A DNA stretch of 64,000 nucleotides, taken from NCBI GenBank assembly GCA_003170295.1, contig PNAJ01000115.1, positions 84,973-148,972 on the forward strand, in the 5' to 3' direction. This DNA is from Bryobacterales bacterium (GTDB lineage Bacteria; Acidobacteriota; Terriglobia; Bryobacterales; Bryobacteraceae). Both the position numbers and the translations under genes were made by a program. Each line of letters opens with the position of its first letter. Position 1 is the stretch's first letter. Below are positions 35,237 through 44,256 of the stretch, one piece after another. Under the pieces are notes generated by a model. It searched no databases. It worked only from the letters and a program-made list of their open reading frames with translations, and was not told the origin of the DNA.

Positions 35237-36589
35237 TCAGATCTCGGAAAGGTGCTGGACTTTGCCGGTACTATCGCCGAGTTTCTCGGTGGGAACGCCC
35301 GCCTTGTCGAGCATCGACAGGAGCAGGTTGTTCATGGGCGTCTCCTCGGCATAACGGATGTGCCGGCCACCTTTAAGTTTTCCGCAAGCGCCTCCAATCA
35401 GAGCCAGAGGCAGATTGGTGTGGGTGTGGCGATTCCCGTCGGAGATGCTGCTGCCGTAGAGGATCATGGAGTGATCGAGCAGCGTGCCGTCGCCGTCTGG
35501 AGTGGATTTCATCCGGTCGATCAAGTAAGCGAATTGATTTACGTGGTGGGTGTTGATCTGGATGGTTTTGGAAATCTTGTCCGGATCGTTCTGGTGATGG
35601 GTGCAGTTGTGATGGCCGTCGGAAATGCCGATTTCGCGGTAGCTGCGATTGCTGCCCTCGCGCGCCAGCATGAATGTGACCACCCTGGTCAGATCGGCCT
35701 GGTAGGCGATCACCATCAGATCCATCATCAGACGGGCATGATCGACGAACTCCTCCGGCGCGGACACCGGGAGGTTGATAACCGGGATCTTCGTCGCGGT
35801 CTTCTGCTCTTCGGCTTTCTGAATCCGGCGCTCGATATCGCGAATCGCGTCTAGATATTCCGTAAGCTTGTGGCGGTCGCCCCGGCCGAGCTTGGTTTCC
35901 ATGCGATCCACGCTGCCCTTGACGAAATCGAGCAGGCTGCCACGTTGCCGCATCCAATCGAGGCGGGAGGCGGCATCGGTGCTGTCGCCGTCTCCGAAGA
36001 GGCGCTCGAACAGCGCACGCGGGTTCACCTCCATGGGATTGGGTGTGGTGGGGCTGCTCCAGGAAATCGTATTCGTGTAGGCGCAGCTATAACCAGAATC
36101 GCAACCACCGGCCAGGCTGGGGGCTTCCACTCCAATTTCGAGGGAGGAGAACTGCGTGTGCTTGGCCATTTCGCGCGCGGCGACCTGGTCCGCCGAGATG
36201 CCGGCGTGAATGTCGGCGCCTTCGGTCTTCTTCGGATGGACGCCTGTGAGCCAGGTCGCGCCGGCGCGGGCATGGTCGCCGCCGCCGTCCCCAAAGGAAC
36301 GGCCGTTGATCTGCGCGAGATTGCTCAGAATCAGCGTGCGATCGCGGAAGGGCGCGAGGGCTTTCATGGTGGCGTTGAACTCGAAGGCGGCGCCTTCGCC
36401 CGAGGGGCTCCAGCCGGATTCGATGATTCCGTTCGGGACGTACACAAAGCCTAGACGGACCGGACTTGCGGCGCTGTTTGTCGTCCCGGCGAATGCGGGC
36501 ACCATCGCGTCGAGAAATGGCAGCGCGACGACGGCGCCGGCTCCGCGCAGGAACGCACGGCGGGGCAGGTGTTTCTTGATAACCATCAT
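35237..36589 (-). CDS. DUF1552-family exported protein, copy 1
   Basis: 450 residues; the start ATG overlaps the TAA of the upstream DUF1592 gene by one base (TAATGATG), a second ATG follows directly. PRRAFLRGAGAVVALPFLDA is a twin-arginine-type signal. Conserved blocks include RLGFVYVPNGIIESGWSP, LAQINGRSFGDGGGDHARAG, SAQVAARE-like SADQVAAREMAKHT, SLEIGVEAPSLAGGCDSGYSCAYTNTISW (seen in parts), REIGISDGHHNCTHHQND and GDGTLLDHSMILYGSSISDG. The family resembles sulfatase/DUF1501-like proteins and always travels with DUF1592 proteins in Planctomycetes and Acidobacteria. Function unknown. It ends 87 bases before the ankyrin start. Confidence 0.9.
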   Translation of the reverse strand: MMVIKKHLPRRAFLRGAGAVVALPFLDAMVPAFAGTTNSAASPVRLGFVYVPNGIIESGWSPSGEGAAFEFNATMKALAPFRDRTLILSNLAQINGRSFGDGGGDHARAGATWLTGVHPKKTEGADIHAGISADQVAAREMAKHTQFSSLEIGVEAPSLAGGCDSGYSCAYTNTISWSSPTTPNPMEVNPRALFERLFGDGDSTDAASRLDWMRQRGSLLDFVKGSVDRMETKLGRGDRHKLTEYLDAIRDIERRIQKAEEQKTATKIPVINLPVSAPEEFVDHARLMMDLMVIAYQADLTRVVTFMLAREGSNRSYREIGISDGHHNCTHHQNDPDKISKTIQINTHHVNQFAYLIDRMKSTPDGDGTLLDHSMILYGSSISDGNRHTHTNLPLALIGGACGKLKGGRHIRYAEETPMNNLLLSMLDKAGVPTEKLGDSTGKVQHLSEI

Positions 36590-38901
36590 TAATCCACCGA
36601 TCTCCTCATTTGAAATGGAGTGCTCATCACCACTGCTGTAATCAAATCCCGCATACGGTAATCGCCGGCGTCGCATTTCCGCAAAATGGTTCGCACCGCT
36701 GGCTGATCGTAGAATTCGAGTCCCCTTCCCAAAGCGTACGTGAGAAGTTTCTCCGTAACGGTTGCGGCAAATTCCTCGCGCTTGGAAGTGGTCATTGCTT
36801 TTCTCAGGCCGGATGGGCCGTTAAACGTGGTTCCGTCCGGAAGTTTGCCGGAAGCATCGATCGCGGAACCGCCGTCCTGCGCGCGCCACTGCCCGATTCC
36901 ATTGTAGTTCTCCAGAGCGAAGCCGATGGGATCCATCTTCGCGTGGCAACCGGCGCAGCCTGGACTGGCGCGATGCTGCTCCAGCGCCGCCCGCAAGCTG
37001 AGGCTATGGTTCCCGTTGGTGGTCGCGTCGAGCGGAGGCACATCGGGAGGAGGGGGCGGAGGCGGCGCGCCCAGCAGATTCTCGAGAACCCATTTCCCGC
37101 GCTGCACCACCGAGGTGCGGTTGGGAGGCGAGGTCACCGTAAGCAAACTGGCTTGCCCCAGCAGGCCTCCGCGGTTGGGATCCTGAAGCACCACACGGCG
37201 GAACTGCGAACCGTAGATATCTGGAATCCCGTAGTGCTTCGCCAGCCGCTCATTGAGGAACGTATAATTCGCGGTGAGCAGATCCAGAGCGCTGCGGTTT
37301 TCCCGCAAGACGCTTTCAAAAAACAACTCGGTTTCCCGCCGCATGCTCCAGCGGAGACTCTCATCAAAGTCGGCGAAAATGACAGGGTCCGGATTCACAG
37401 TCGCCAGATTGCGGATATAGAGCCACTGTCCGGCGAAGTTGGTGACGAGCGCGCTGGATTTGGGGTCGTCCAGCATCCGCTCGGCTTGCTGTTTGAGCAC
37501 CTCGGGATTTGAGAGTTTGCCGGTGGTGCCCAGATCGAGTAACTCATCGTCTGGAACGCTGCTCCACAGGAAGAACGAGAGGCGGGAGGCGAGGTCTACG
37601 CCGGGGACGGGGCCGTAGGAGCCGGCCGGCGATTCGACGCGGAACAGGAAATCCGGAGAAACCAGAATCGCCTCAACCGCTTTCTGAATGCCGTACTCGA
37701 ATCCGCCCTTGCGACGGGCTTGCTGGTAGAAGGCCAGCAACGGATTTACATCCGAATCGGTCATAGGGCGCCGGAATGCGTGGCGGCTGACTTTGGCGAG
37801 TATTTGACGGGCGCATCCGGTTTCTTCAGAAGGAGAAGCCGGGCGACAGACCAAAACCTTGCGGCGGCTTGGGGTATCGCCGGGGCCCGAGGCATTGTAC
37901 GGTCCTGCGATGGAGAGGTTGGCGATCCGAGGCAATCCGCCCGCGACCCCTGGCGTGGTGGATCGCTTTAAGGACACGCCGTCGAGACGCAGATCCATTA
38001 CTGACTGTGGCGCTTCGGTGGCCATGGGAACCGCGCGGGGTCCGCGCCCGGGGTTCGGCAAAATCTCCGGCCTGATCGATTCTCGCGGAAAGGTGACGGC
38101 CACGGTACGCAGGCCGGCCTTGATGGGAAGCCGCAGCTCGAACGGTTTTTCCTTGCTCGGAGAATTCGCATCCCCGAAATTGACCCGGAGAACGTATTCG
38201 GCATCGAGCGGGAAATAGTGGCGGACGGAGACGCCGCCCGCCGAGTTAAACGGAAGATCGTCGCTCACCCATTCCAGTCTCGCGGGGACCGGTGCGTTGC
38301 GGCCCGAGGCGCGGCGAGGCTCGAAAGCTTCTTCCACCGGCTTGATCGAGGGATCGCCGATCACCAGCCGGGAAATCTTGCGCGCGACCGATAAATAGCG
38401 GTCGAGAAGGGCGGGAGAAACCGACAGAACATCGCCGATATTATCGAAGCCATAGCCGGAATCGTCCACCGGCAAAAGAGAGCCGGGGTTGACATCCAGA
38501 TCGAAAACATCGCGGACGGCGTTGCTGTACTCGGCGCGGTTGAGACGATGGATGACCGGACGCCCGGGATTGGGATGGGCGGCGGATTCCGCATCCAACG
38601 CGCCTTCGAGCCACTGCCGGAATCCGGTGGAAGCGGCGGAATCGGGACGAGGCGCTCCAGCCGGCGGCATCTGACCGGACTTCACTTTACGAAGCACCTT
38701 TTCGAGCAACTCGGCTTTGTCCGCAACGCTCGAAAGATCCAACCCCTGCAGCGTCACGTCGGCCGTCTTCAACTGGTTGTTGTGGCAACCGGCACAATAG
38801 CGCTGGAGCAGAGCCCGGTTCGAGGTGGCCGGATTTTGGCTCTGCGCATTCCCAAGGGGGACCAAGATCCCGAAACATACGACGAGGGCAACCAAAAACA
38901 T
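36589..38901 (-). CDS. DUF1592-family exported multidomain cytochrome-like protein, copy 1
   Basis: 770 residues with signal peptide FLVALVVCFGILVPLGNAQ and AGGA before the ATG. Order: an N-terminal cytochrome c-type site (RYCAGCHNNQLKTADV), DUF1587 (RPVIHRLNRAEYSNAVRDVF), a carbohydrate-binding-like middle, DUF1595 (RQILAKVSRHAFRRPMT), DUF1592 (LASRLSFFLWSSVPDDELL), DUF1588 with a second CxxCH (SPGCAGCHAKMDPIGFALEN) and DUF1585 (EKLLTYALGRGLEFYD). Known from planctomycete-type gene sets; suspected role in periplasmic polymer oxidation, unproven. Overlaps the DUF1552 gene by one base, so both are translated together. Confidence 0.9.
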   Translation of the reverse strand: MFLVALVVCFGILVPLGNAQSQNPATSNRALLQRYCAGCHNNQLKTADVTLQGLDLSSVADKAELLEKVLRKVKSGQMPPAGAPRPDSAASTGFRQWLEGALDAESAAHPNPGRPVIHRLNRAEYSNAVRDVFDLDVNPGSLLPVDDSGYGFDNIGDVLSVSPALLDRYLSVARKISRLVIGDPSIKPVEEAFEPRRASGRNAPVPARLEWVSDDLPFNSAGGVSVRHYFPLDAEYVLRVNFGDANSPSKEKPFELRLPIKAGLRTVAVTFPRESIRPEILPNPGRGPRAVPMATEAPQSVMDLRLDGVSLKRSTTPGVAGGLPRIANLSIAGPYNASGPGDTPSRRKVLVCRPASPSEETGCARQILAKVSRHAFRRPMTDSDVNPLLAFYQQARRKGGFEYGIQKAVEAILVSPDFLFRVESPAGSYGPVPGVDLASRLSFFLWSSVPDDELLDLGTTGKLSNPEVLKQQAERMLDDPKSSALVTNFAGQWLYIRNLATVNPDPVIFADFDESLRWSMRRETELFFESVLRENRSALDLLTANYTFLNERLAKHYGIPDIYGSQFRRVVLQDPNRGGLLGQASLLTVTSPPNRTSVVQRGKWVLENLLGAPPPPPPPDVPPLDATTNGNHSLSLRAALEQHRASPGCAGCHAKMDPIGFALENYNGIGQWRAQDGGSAIDASGKLPDGTTFNGPSGLRKAMTTSKREEFAATVTEKLLTYALGRGLEFYDQPAVRTILRKCDAGDYRMRDLITAVVMSTPFQMRRSVD

Positions 38902-39064
38902 GGGGCAGTCCTAATCGTACGCTAAAAGATCAAGAAATCCAAGGGAAGCATGGGTTCGCCGTGCAACCCTGTCGCCTTCCCGTGCAAAATCTGAGTGATG
39001 CGGCTGGAAAAATTACCGGGTGCGAACGTGTCTTCGAGCCAGATTTTGGGTGAACCAGCCGAGC

Positions 39065-39340
39065 TCAATGAGGCTTGGGCCCGGCGATCTGGGGTCCAAT
39101 AAGACGGGGCCTGACGCGAAAGTCCGCCCCAGCGGATGCGGCGTCATCGCGGAAAGGCAGATCCTGACTGGATTTGCCGGCCACAATGATGGACTGCCCT
39201 GCATAAACGCCCAGCAAGAACGTCAGCAAAAGCCCAATCAGCAAAGCGGCGACGATCAAGAATGACAAGCCAGGGACCCACCCGAAGAAGACTATGATGC
39301 TCGTCATCAATCCCAGGAGCACAGTAGAGTAGAAGGTCAT
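39065..39340 (-). CDS. Small membrane protein with two helices, unknown function
   Basis: 91 residues from the ATG at 39340 with a purine-rich AGAAGAAGT leader. Two hydrophobic segments are visible, STVLLGLMTSIIVFF and LSFLIVAALLIGLLLTFLLG, followed by a polar tail (GKSSQDLPFRDDAASAGA) without motifs. The arrangement recalls LapA-like two-helix proteins, but the resemblance is weak. The frame continues upstream to 39415 without a better start. It sits alone between two DUF1592-type operons. The flanks 38902-39064 and 39341-39433 hold nothing recognisable. Confidence 0.5.
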   Translation of the reverse strand: MTFYSTVLLGLMTSIIVFFGWVPGLSFLIVAALLIGLLLTFLLGVYAGQSIIVAGKSSQDLPFRDDAASAGADFRVRPRLIGPQIAGPKPH

Positions 39341-39433
39341 ACTTCTTCTAAGGCAATTCGGATGCCATCGATGATTACAAAGGACAATCGCACCGTCTGG
39401 TATGCAAGGCCGCACAAGAAGTCGCCGAGCCGC

Positions 39434-40456
39434 TTACTTTACGGGCGGATCCGGCTTCTTAGCGTCCTTCTTATCGTCCTTTTTATTGTCTTTTTGATCG
39501 TCGGCAGCCACAGGCGGACGGAATCGCTGCGGCAAAACCGGCTTAGCGCTGGCAAGTTCCACCCAGGTTTGAAGCACTTTCTGCTGCTTCTCCGGATCGA
39601 CCGTCAAATTGTAATGCTTACCCTGCGCGGAAGCAGTGAACACCGCGTGCCCATCGTCTCGCAGCGTGATCGTTCCCGGATCGGAGACCTTAAAATACCC
39701 TTCTTTAGGCCGCGCTGCATACAACGTCGCAACCATGGCCGGAGCCGGCGTGTCGTAGGGCATCGATTTGTAAGCCCGATACGCTGCAATCAAAGGATTA
39801 TCCGGATTGGCCGCCATAAAATCCTTGTCGATGCTGGCCCCAGGGAACGGAATCGCGGCGCCGACCTCGGGGCTCACCGAATAAATCGGAGTAGGCCATT
39901 CGTCGAAAACCTTCCTGGCGGCAGCAATGTCAGCTTCGACGGTGCACGCCGTAACCAGATAGTTGGTCTTTGCCGCGATCAGTTCTTTCATCCCACGGAA
40001 TTCCAGCGCCGCCGCGAGGTTGGTCGCCGGGCCGGCAAGGATGAAAAATCCATTCTTGTCGTACTGCGCTTCCAGATAATTCCGGAGCAGCGTATTGGGA
40101 TCGCCAGTATCCCGCACCAGTTTCACGTGGTTCAAAAAGAGCGGCGTCCCATCCGCTTTCTTCAATGCGAAAGGCTCGGTGAAGGCGGGCGACGTGGCAC
40201 CGGGCTGGCCGGAAGTTCGCATCCCCATCGGCGGAACCTGCGCGAAATTCCCCGCCGGGCCGCGATAATACCGCTCCACCATGTCGGTAAATCCAGCGAC
40301 CGCGAGATTAGGACGGCTCATGGTCACAATCGCCACGCGGCAATCGTTCTTGCCCTGCAGGCCGTGCAGCAACGCCTGCGCGAGCACGCTGTCGATGGTG
40401 CTGAAATCCGAATCGAAAAACGCCCCGGCCGCTGGTTTGCCTCTACCGAATTGCAT
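39434..40456 (-). CDS. Nucleoside-hydrolase-like protein with degenerate metal site and Lys-rich tail
   Basis: 340 residues starting five bases after the stop of the DUF1552 gene, clearly in its operon. The fold blocks follow inosine-uridine hydrolase-like proteins: ALLHGLQG, AIVTMSRPNLAVAGFTDMVE, ILAGPATNLAAALE, YSVSPEVGAAIPFPGASI and DPGTITLRDDGH. The N-terminal calcium site DxDxGxDD is altered to DSDFSTIDS, keeping only some of the acidic residues. No signal peptide is seen, although partner proteins are exported. The tail is charged and repetitive (KDNKKDDKKDAKKPDPP). It may bind rather than hydrolyse nucleosides, or act on another ribosyl compound; this is inference. Confidence 0.75.
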   Translation of the reverse strand: MQFGRGKPAAGAFFDSDFSTIDSVLAQALLHGLQGKNDCRVAIVTMSRPNLAVAGFTDMVERYYRGPAGNFAQVPPMGMRTSGQPGATSPAFTEPFALKKADGTPLFLNHVKLVRDTGDPNTLLRNYLEAQYDKNGFFILAGPATNLAAALEFRGMKELIAAKTNYLVTACTVEADIAAARKVFDEWPTPIYSVSPEVGAAIPFPGASIDKDFMAANPDNPLIAAYRAYKSMPYDTPAPAMVATLYAARPKEGYFKVSDPGTITLRDDGHAVFTASAQGKHYNLTVDPEKQQKVLQTWVELASAKPVLPQRFRPPVAADDQKDNKKDDKKDAKKPDPPVK

Positions 40457-40461
40457 ACGCG

Positions 40462-41820
40462 TCAGGAGAGATCCAAACCATCCATGTCAAGCCCCGCCAG
40501 CCGGCCGGTCGAATCGCCGAAGTGTTCCGTGGGAACGCCCATGCGGTCCATCATAGTCAGAAACAGATTACACATCGGTGTTTCGCGGCGGGCAAGCAGA
40601 CGTCGGCCGGTTTTGAAACTGTTTCCGCCCTTGCCTAAAATGACGGTCGGCAGATCCTCGTGCAAGTGCGCGTTCGGATCCGAAAGACCCGCCCCGTAAA
40701 CGATCATGCTGTTATCAAGCAGGCTCGAATCGCCTTCCTTCGTGCTCTTCATCTTTTCGATAAAGCCCGCGAACTGCTGCACGTGATACTCGTTAATCTT
40801 ACGAACCTTTTCCAGAAGGTCCGGCAAGTTGCGGTGGTGCGTGCAAGGGTGGTGCCCATCGGAAATGCCGATTTCGCGATACGCCCGCGAACTGCCCTCG
40901 CGGGTCATCAGGAACGTAACGATGCGGGTCTGATCGGCCTGGAACGCCACGGCGATCATGTTCGACATCATCTTGAAGTGCTCGGCGAAATCCGCCGGGA
41001 CGCCGTAGGGCTTGTCCATATGCGGATCGATCTGCTTGTTGTCCTTCTCGGCCCGCTCGATCTGCCGCTCCACTTCGCGGATTGACGAAAGATATTCGTC
41101 CAGCTTGCGGCGGTCAGTCGGTCCCAGATTCGATTCCAGCTTGTGAGTGTCTTCGGTAACGAAATCGAGAATGCTGCGGCGGTATTTCGCCTGCCGCATG
41201 CGCTCTTGCGGCGTCATGGGCTGCCCGGTTCCGAAAAGCCGTTCGAACAAGGCGCGCGGATCCAGAATCGGCGGCAGCGGTTGCGTTTCACTTCGCCATG
41301 CCAGATTGTTGGTGTACGCGCACGAATAGCCGGAATCGCAGTCCCCCGCCTGGCGCGCATCCTCCATTCCCAGTTCGATCGAGGGAAAGCGGGTCTGCCT
41401 GCCAATCTCATTCGCCACAATCTGATCGAACGAAATCCCGTTTTTGATCTCGACCAGCGACTTCTTCACTTGAATACCCGTGAGATACGATCCGCAGCAG
41501 CGGCCGTGATCGCCCGCGCCATCGAGCAGCGCCCGGCCCGTATTGTGGGTCAGGTTGCCGAGCTGGATCATATCGTCTTTATAAGGTTCCAGCGCTTTCA
41601 GAGTGCGCGGCAATGCCTGGAACTTGCCCTCATAGGAAGGATTCCAGGAATCCATGATCTGGCCGTTCGGCACGTAGAAAAACGCCATGCGTACCGGCGG
41701 CTTCGCCACAGCGCTGGCCCGGAGCGCGGGCACCATCGCGTCCAGAAAGGGTAGCCCGATCGCGGCGGTTCCGAGTCCGCGAAGAAACGTACGTCTGGGG
41801 AGCGCCTTAGGGGTGATCAT
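40462..41820 (-). CDS. DUF1552-family exported protein, copy 2
   Basis: 452 residues. PRRTFLRGLGTAAIGLPFLD is a twin-arginine-type signal. The same blocks as copy 1 occur in the same order: MAFFYVPNGQIMDSWNPSYE, LGNLTHNTGRALLDGAGDHG, SYLTGIQVKKS, CDSGYSCAYTNNLAW, REIGISDGHHPCTHHRNLPD, and LLDNSMIVYGAGLSDPNAH. Its ATG overlaps the end of the DUF1592 gene by four bases (ATGA), so the pair is co-translated, and a nucleoside-hydrolase-like gene follows after five bases. Function unknown; paired with DUF1592 as elsewhere. Confidence 0.9.
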   Translation of the reverse strand: MITPKALPRRTFLRGLGTAAIGLPFLDAMVPALRASAVAKPPVRMAFFYVPNGQIMDSWNPSYEGKFQALPRTLKALEPYKDDMIQLGNLTHNTGRALLDGAGDHGRCCGSYLTGIQVKKSLVEIKNGISFDQIVANEIGRQTRFPSIELGMEDARQAGDCDSGYSCAYTNNLAWRSETQPLPPILDPRALFERLFGTGQPMTPQERMRQAKYRRSILDFVTEDTHKLESNLGPTDRRKLDEYLSSIREVERQIERAEKDNKQIDPHMDKPYGVPADFAEHFKMMSNMIAVAFQADQTRIVTFLMTREGSSRAYREIGISDGHHPCTHHRNLPDLLEKVRKINEYHVQQFAGFIEKMKSTKEGDSSLLDNSMIVYGAGLSDPNAHLHEDLPTVILGKGGNSFKTGRRLLARRETPMCNLFLTMMDRMGVPTEHFGDSTGRLAGLDMDGLDLS

Positions 41821-44153
41821 TTCTCTGCAATCTCCTTCGGTCTGGCCTGCGGTATGGTCTTTTTCGATACGGGCATCTCGCCCCGCCGCGACTGGAACGG
41901 CAGGCTGCGCACCACCTCGTATACCAGGGTCTGAAAGCGGTAGCCGTCCGCTGCGAGCGTTTTATTAATCTGATCGATGCTGCGATTGTCGTACATTTGC
42001 ATGCCGCGCCCGAGCGCATAGGTCATGATCTTCTCGATCAGGCAGCGCGATATTTGCGGCATGCTCGCCATTAGGATCGTGCGCATTTCCGCCGTCGTCT
42101 TGAACGATTTTCCATTCGGCATCGTCCCGCCTACATCGATCGGGAACTTGCCATCCATGGTGCGCCACTTACCGATGGCATCGTAGTTTTCGAGCCCAAA
42201 ACCCAGCACGTCCATCTTGTTGTGGCACGACGCACAAATCGCATTGTTGCGGTGCTCTTCCAGTTGTTTGCGTATCGAAAACTCGGGCCCAATTTTTGAC
42301 TCGTCGAACATCGGAGTATCGGGCGGCGGCGGCGGAACCGTTGTCCCCAGAATATTATTCAAAACGTATTTACCGCGAATGGTGGGCGATGTGCGGCTCG
42401 GATAACTCGAAACGGCCAGTACGCTCGCCTGCGAAAGGATTCCGCCCCGCTGGTCCGTGGTGAGTTCGACCCGTCGGAAGTCCGGACCCTTGACGCCCGA
42501 AATCCCATAAAACTTGGCAAGATCTTCGTTCAGAAACGTGTACTTCGCGTCGATGAATTCCGAAATCGGCCGGTTCTCGCTCAAAACGTGGTGGAAGAAC
42601 ATGTTGGTTTCGGTCCGCATCTCGTCTTTTAATTGCGGCGTCCAGGCCTTGAACTTCTGCGGATCGGGCGTGATTGAATCGAGGTTGCGAATCTCCAGCC
42701 ACTGGCCCGCGAAATTGTCAGCGAATGCGCCAGCTTTCTTGTCCGTCATTATCCGCTTCACCTGCGCGTCGAGTGTCGCCCGGTCCCTCAGCTTGCCGGA
42801 CTCGGCAAGACTCAGCAATTCGTCGTCGGGCATCGAACTCCACAAAAAATAGCTAAGGCGAGTGGCCAGCTCCGTATCCGAGAGCCGGTGCGCTTTTTCA
42901 GCGTCGAGCGGGTTCGGATCGCGTTCGATGCGGAACAGAAACGCGGGCGAAACCAGCATCGCTTCGAGCGCGAGCTGAATACCCTGTTCCGTCGACTGCC
43001 CCGACGATTTCGCCATCGCCACGAACTTCATCAGCGACCCGACTTCCACCTTTGTCACCGGACGGCGGTACGCATGGTGCGCCAGATTGGCGACGATCTT
43101 TTCCACGCAAGCGTGCCCCGAAGCCGGGTCGCAGATCAGAATCTTTTTGCGGCTGGCTTTCTCGACCTTGGCCGGATACGGCCCGACGAATGTAATCGTC
43201 CCGATGAACTTATTCTTCTTGTCGCTGTAGGCATCTTTTGGATCGATGGTCTTCACGAAGTCGTCGTTCAGGAATGCCGCGCGGAAAACGTGATCGCCCT
43301 CCGGCAAATAAACCCGCATCTCGCCGTCGGAAAACGGATTGAAGTAAACCAGCTTCGAAGGCTTCGTCTCCACGTCCATGGTGCCAAGCACCTGCCCGTC
43401 CATCCAGAAGCTCATTTGGACCGGTTTCGCGTCGGCCGCGCGCTCGCCGGGGAATCCGAACCGGACGATGTATTCGCCGTCGAAATCCACCCGGTGCGAA
43501 GCTTCCACGGTGCTGAAATCCAGCCTCCGCAATCCGCGGTTCTTGTCGTAAGCAGTCTCCAGCGGCTTCTTCGGCAGCGGATCGGCTCCCATGGCGCGCG
43601 ACGCGATCGATTCTGCCGCGCTCATGTACCTTTCCATCAATACCGGCGAAATCGTCAGAATGTCGCCGATGTTGTCGAATCCATAACCCGAATCGTCAGT
43701 CGGGAAGTCTTTATCGGCGCGAAAGTCCAAGGCGAGAAGATCGCGAATGGTGTTCTTGTATTCGTTGCGATTGAGGCGTCGCGCCGTCACGCGGCCCGGA
43801 TCCGGCTTCACCAACGCGTCGGCTTTGTCGAATTCGCCATGGATGAAATTCGTCAAGGCGGTCACTTGCGCCTGCGGAGGACGGGGAATACCTTTTGGCG
43901 GCATCTCGCCCGACTCGATTTTTTCGAGGATCGTGTCCCAGGCCGGCCGGTCTTCCGTAACCGTCGATGCCTCCATGTACGGCGCCAGATTTACGCCGCC
44001 CGACATCACCGTCGCGTTGTGGCAACCCGAACAAGTGTTTTTGAGAATCGGCTTGACGTTCTTTTCGAAGCCCGCGGTATCCGCCGCAGCGAGTGCGCCG
44101 CCGGGCAGAAGCAGCGCAGCGGACAGAACGAGGTATTTCGAATTCCAAGTCAT
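41817..44153 (-). CDS. DUF1592-family exported multidomain cytochrome-like protein, copy 2
   Basis: 778 residues from the ATG at 44153 (signal peptide YLVLSAALLLPGGALA); a GTG at 44186 is in frame but adds a poor N-terminus. Order: haem-binding N-terminus (NTCSGCHNATVMSGG), DUF1587 (RVTARRLNRNEYKNTIRDLL), ligand-binding-like middle, DUF1595 (EKIVANLAHHAYRRPVT), DUF1592 (LATRLSYFLWSSMPDDELLS), DUF1588 with a second CxxCH (AICASCHNKMDVLGFGLENY), DUF1585 (EKIMTYALGRGMQMYD). A paralogue of the gene at 36589. Two candidate LacI-type operators lie upstream, next to a LacI-family gene, suggesting that a sugar or nucleoside signal controls this operon. Confidence 0.9.
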   Translation of the reverse strand: MTWNSKYLVLSAALLLPGGALAAADTAGFEKNVKPILKNTCSGCHNATVMSGGVNLAPYMEASTVTEDRPAWDTILEKIESGEMPPKGIPRPPQAQVTALTNFIHGEFDKADALVKPDPGRVTARRLNRNEYKNTIRDLLALDFRADKDFPTDDSGYGFDNIGDILTISPVLMERYMSAAESIASRAMGADPLPKKPLETAYDKNRGLRRLDFSTVEASHRVDFDGEYIVRFGFPGERAADAKPVQMSFWMDGQVLGTMDVETKPSKLVYFNPFSDGEMRVYLPEGDHVFRAAFLNDDFVKTIDPKDAYSDKKNKFIGTITFVGPYPAKVEKASRKKILICDPASGHACVEKIVANLAHHAYRRPVTKVEVGSLMKFVAMAKSSGQSTEQGIQLALEAMLVSPAFLFRIERDPNPLDAEKAHRLSDTELATRLSYFLWSSMPDDELLSLAESGKLRDRATLDAQVKRIMTDKKAGAFADNFAGQWLEIRNLDSITPDPQKFKAWTPQLKDEMRTETNMFFHHVLSENRPISEFIDAKYTFLNEDLAKFYGISGVKGPDFRRVELTTDQRGGILSQASVLAVSSYPSRTSPTIRGKYVLNNILGTTVPPPPPDTPMFDESKIGPEFSIRKQLEEHRNNAICASCHNKMDVLGFGLENYDAIGKWRTMDGKFPIDVGGTMPNGKSFKTTAEMRTILMASMPQISRCLIEKIMTYALGRGMQMYDNRSIDQINKTLAADGYRFQTLVYEVVRSLPFQSRRGEMPVSKKTIPQARPKEIAEK

Positions 44154-44191
44154 CTGGATTGTGCGCCATATAAGCGCCCGCACCAATTATA

Positions 44192-44204
44192 TATCGTTTC
44201 GATA
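44192..44204. promoter_or_regulatory. Palindrome upstream of the second DUF1592 operon
   Basis: TATCGTTTCGATA is a perfect 13-base palindrome apart from its central base, 39 bases before the DUF1592 ATG. Its size and place would suit a repressor operator overlapping a promoter. Confidence 0.4.
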
Positions 44205-44232
44205 CCGTTTGGGGCTTAAACGGGTGCGCGAA

Positions 44233-44244
44233 GTAAGCGCTTGC
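44233..44244. promoter_or_regulatory. Candidate LacI-family operator
   Basis: GTAAGCGCTTGC is palindromic at five of six base pairs, and its AAGCGCTT core is the usual core of LacI/GalR-family operators. It lies 80 bases before the DUF1592 ATG and 13 bases after the end of the LacI-family gene. Binding is inferred from the motif only. Confidence 0.5.
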
Positions 44245-44256
44245 AGCTAGGTATTC

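Noticed and set aside
39362..40699. 445-codon frame opposite the nucleoside-hydrolase-like gene
   Set aside because: Spans two real genes on the other strand and has an Arg-rich composition typical of antisense frames.
42888..44219. 443-codon frame opposite the second DUF1592 gene
   Set aside because: His/Arg-rich shadow; DUF1592-family domain motifs on the other strand are unambiguous.
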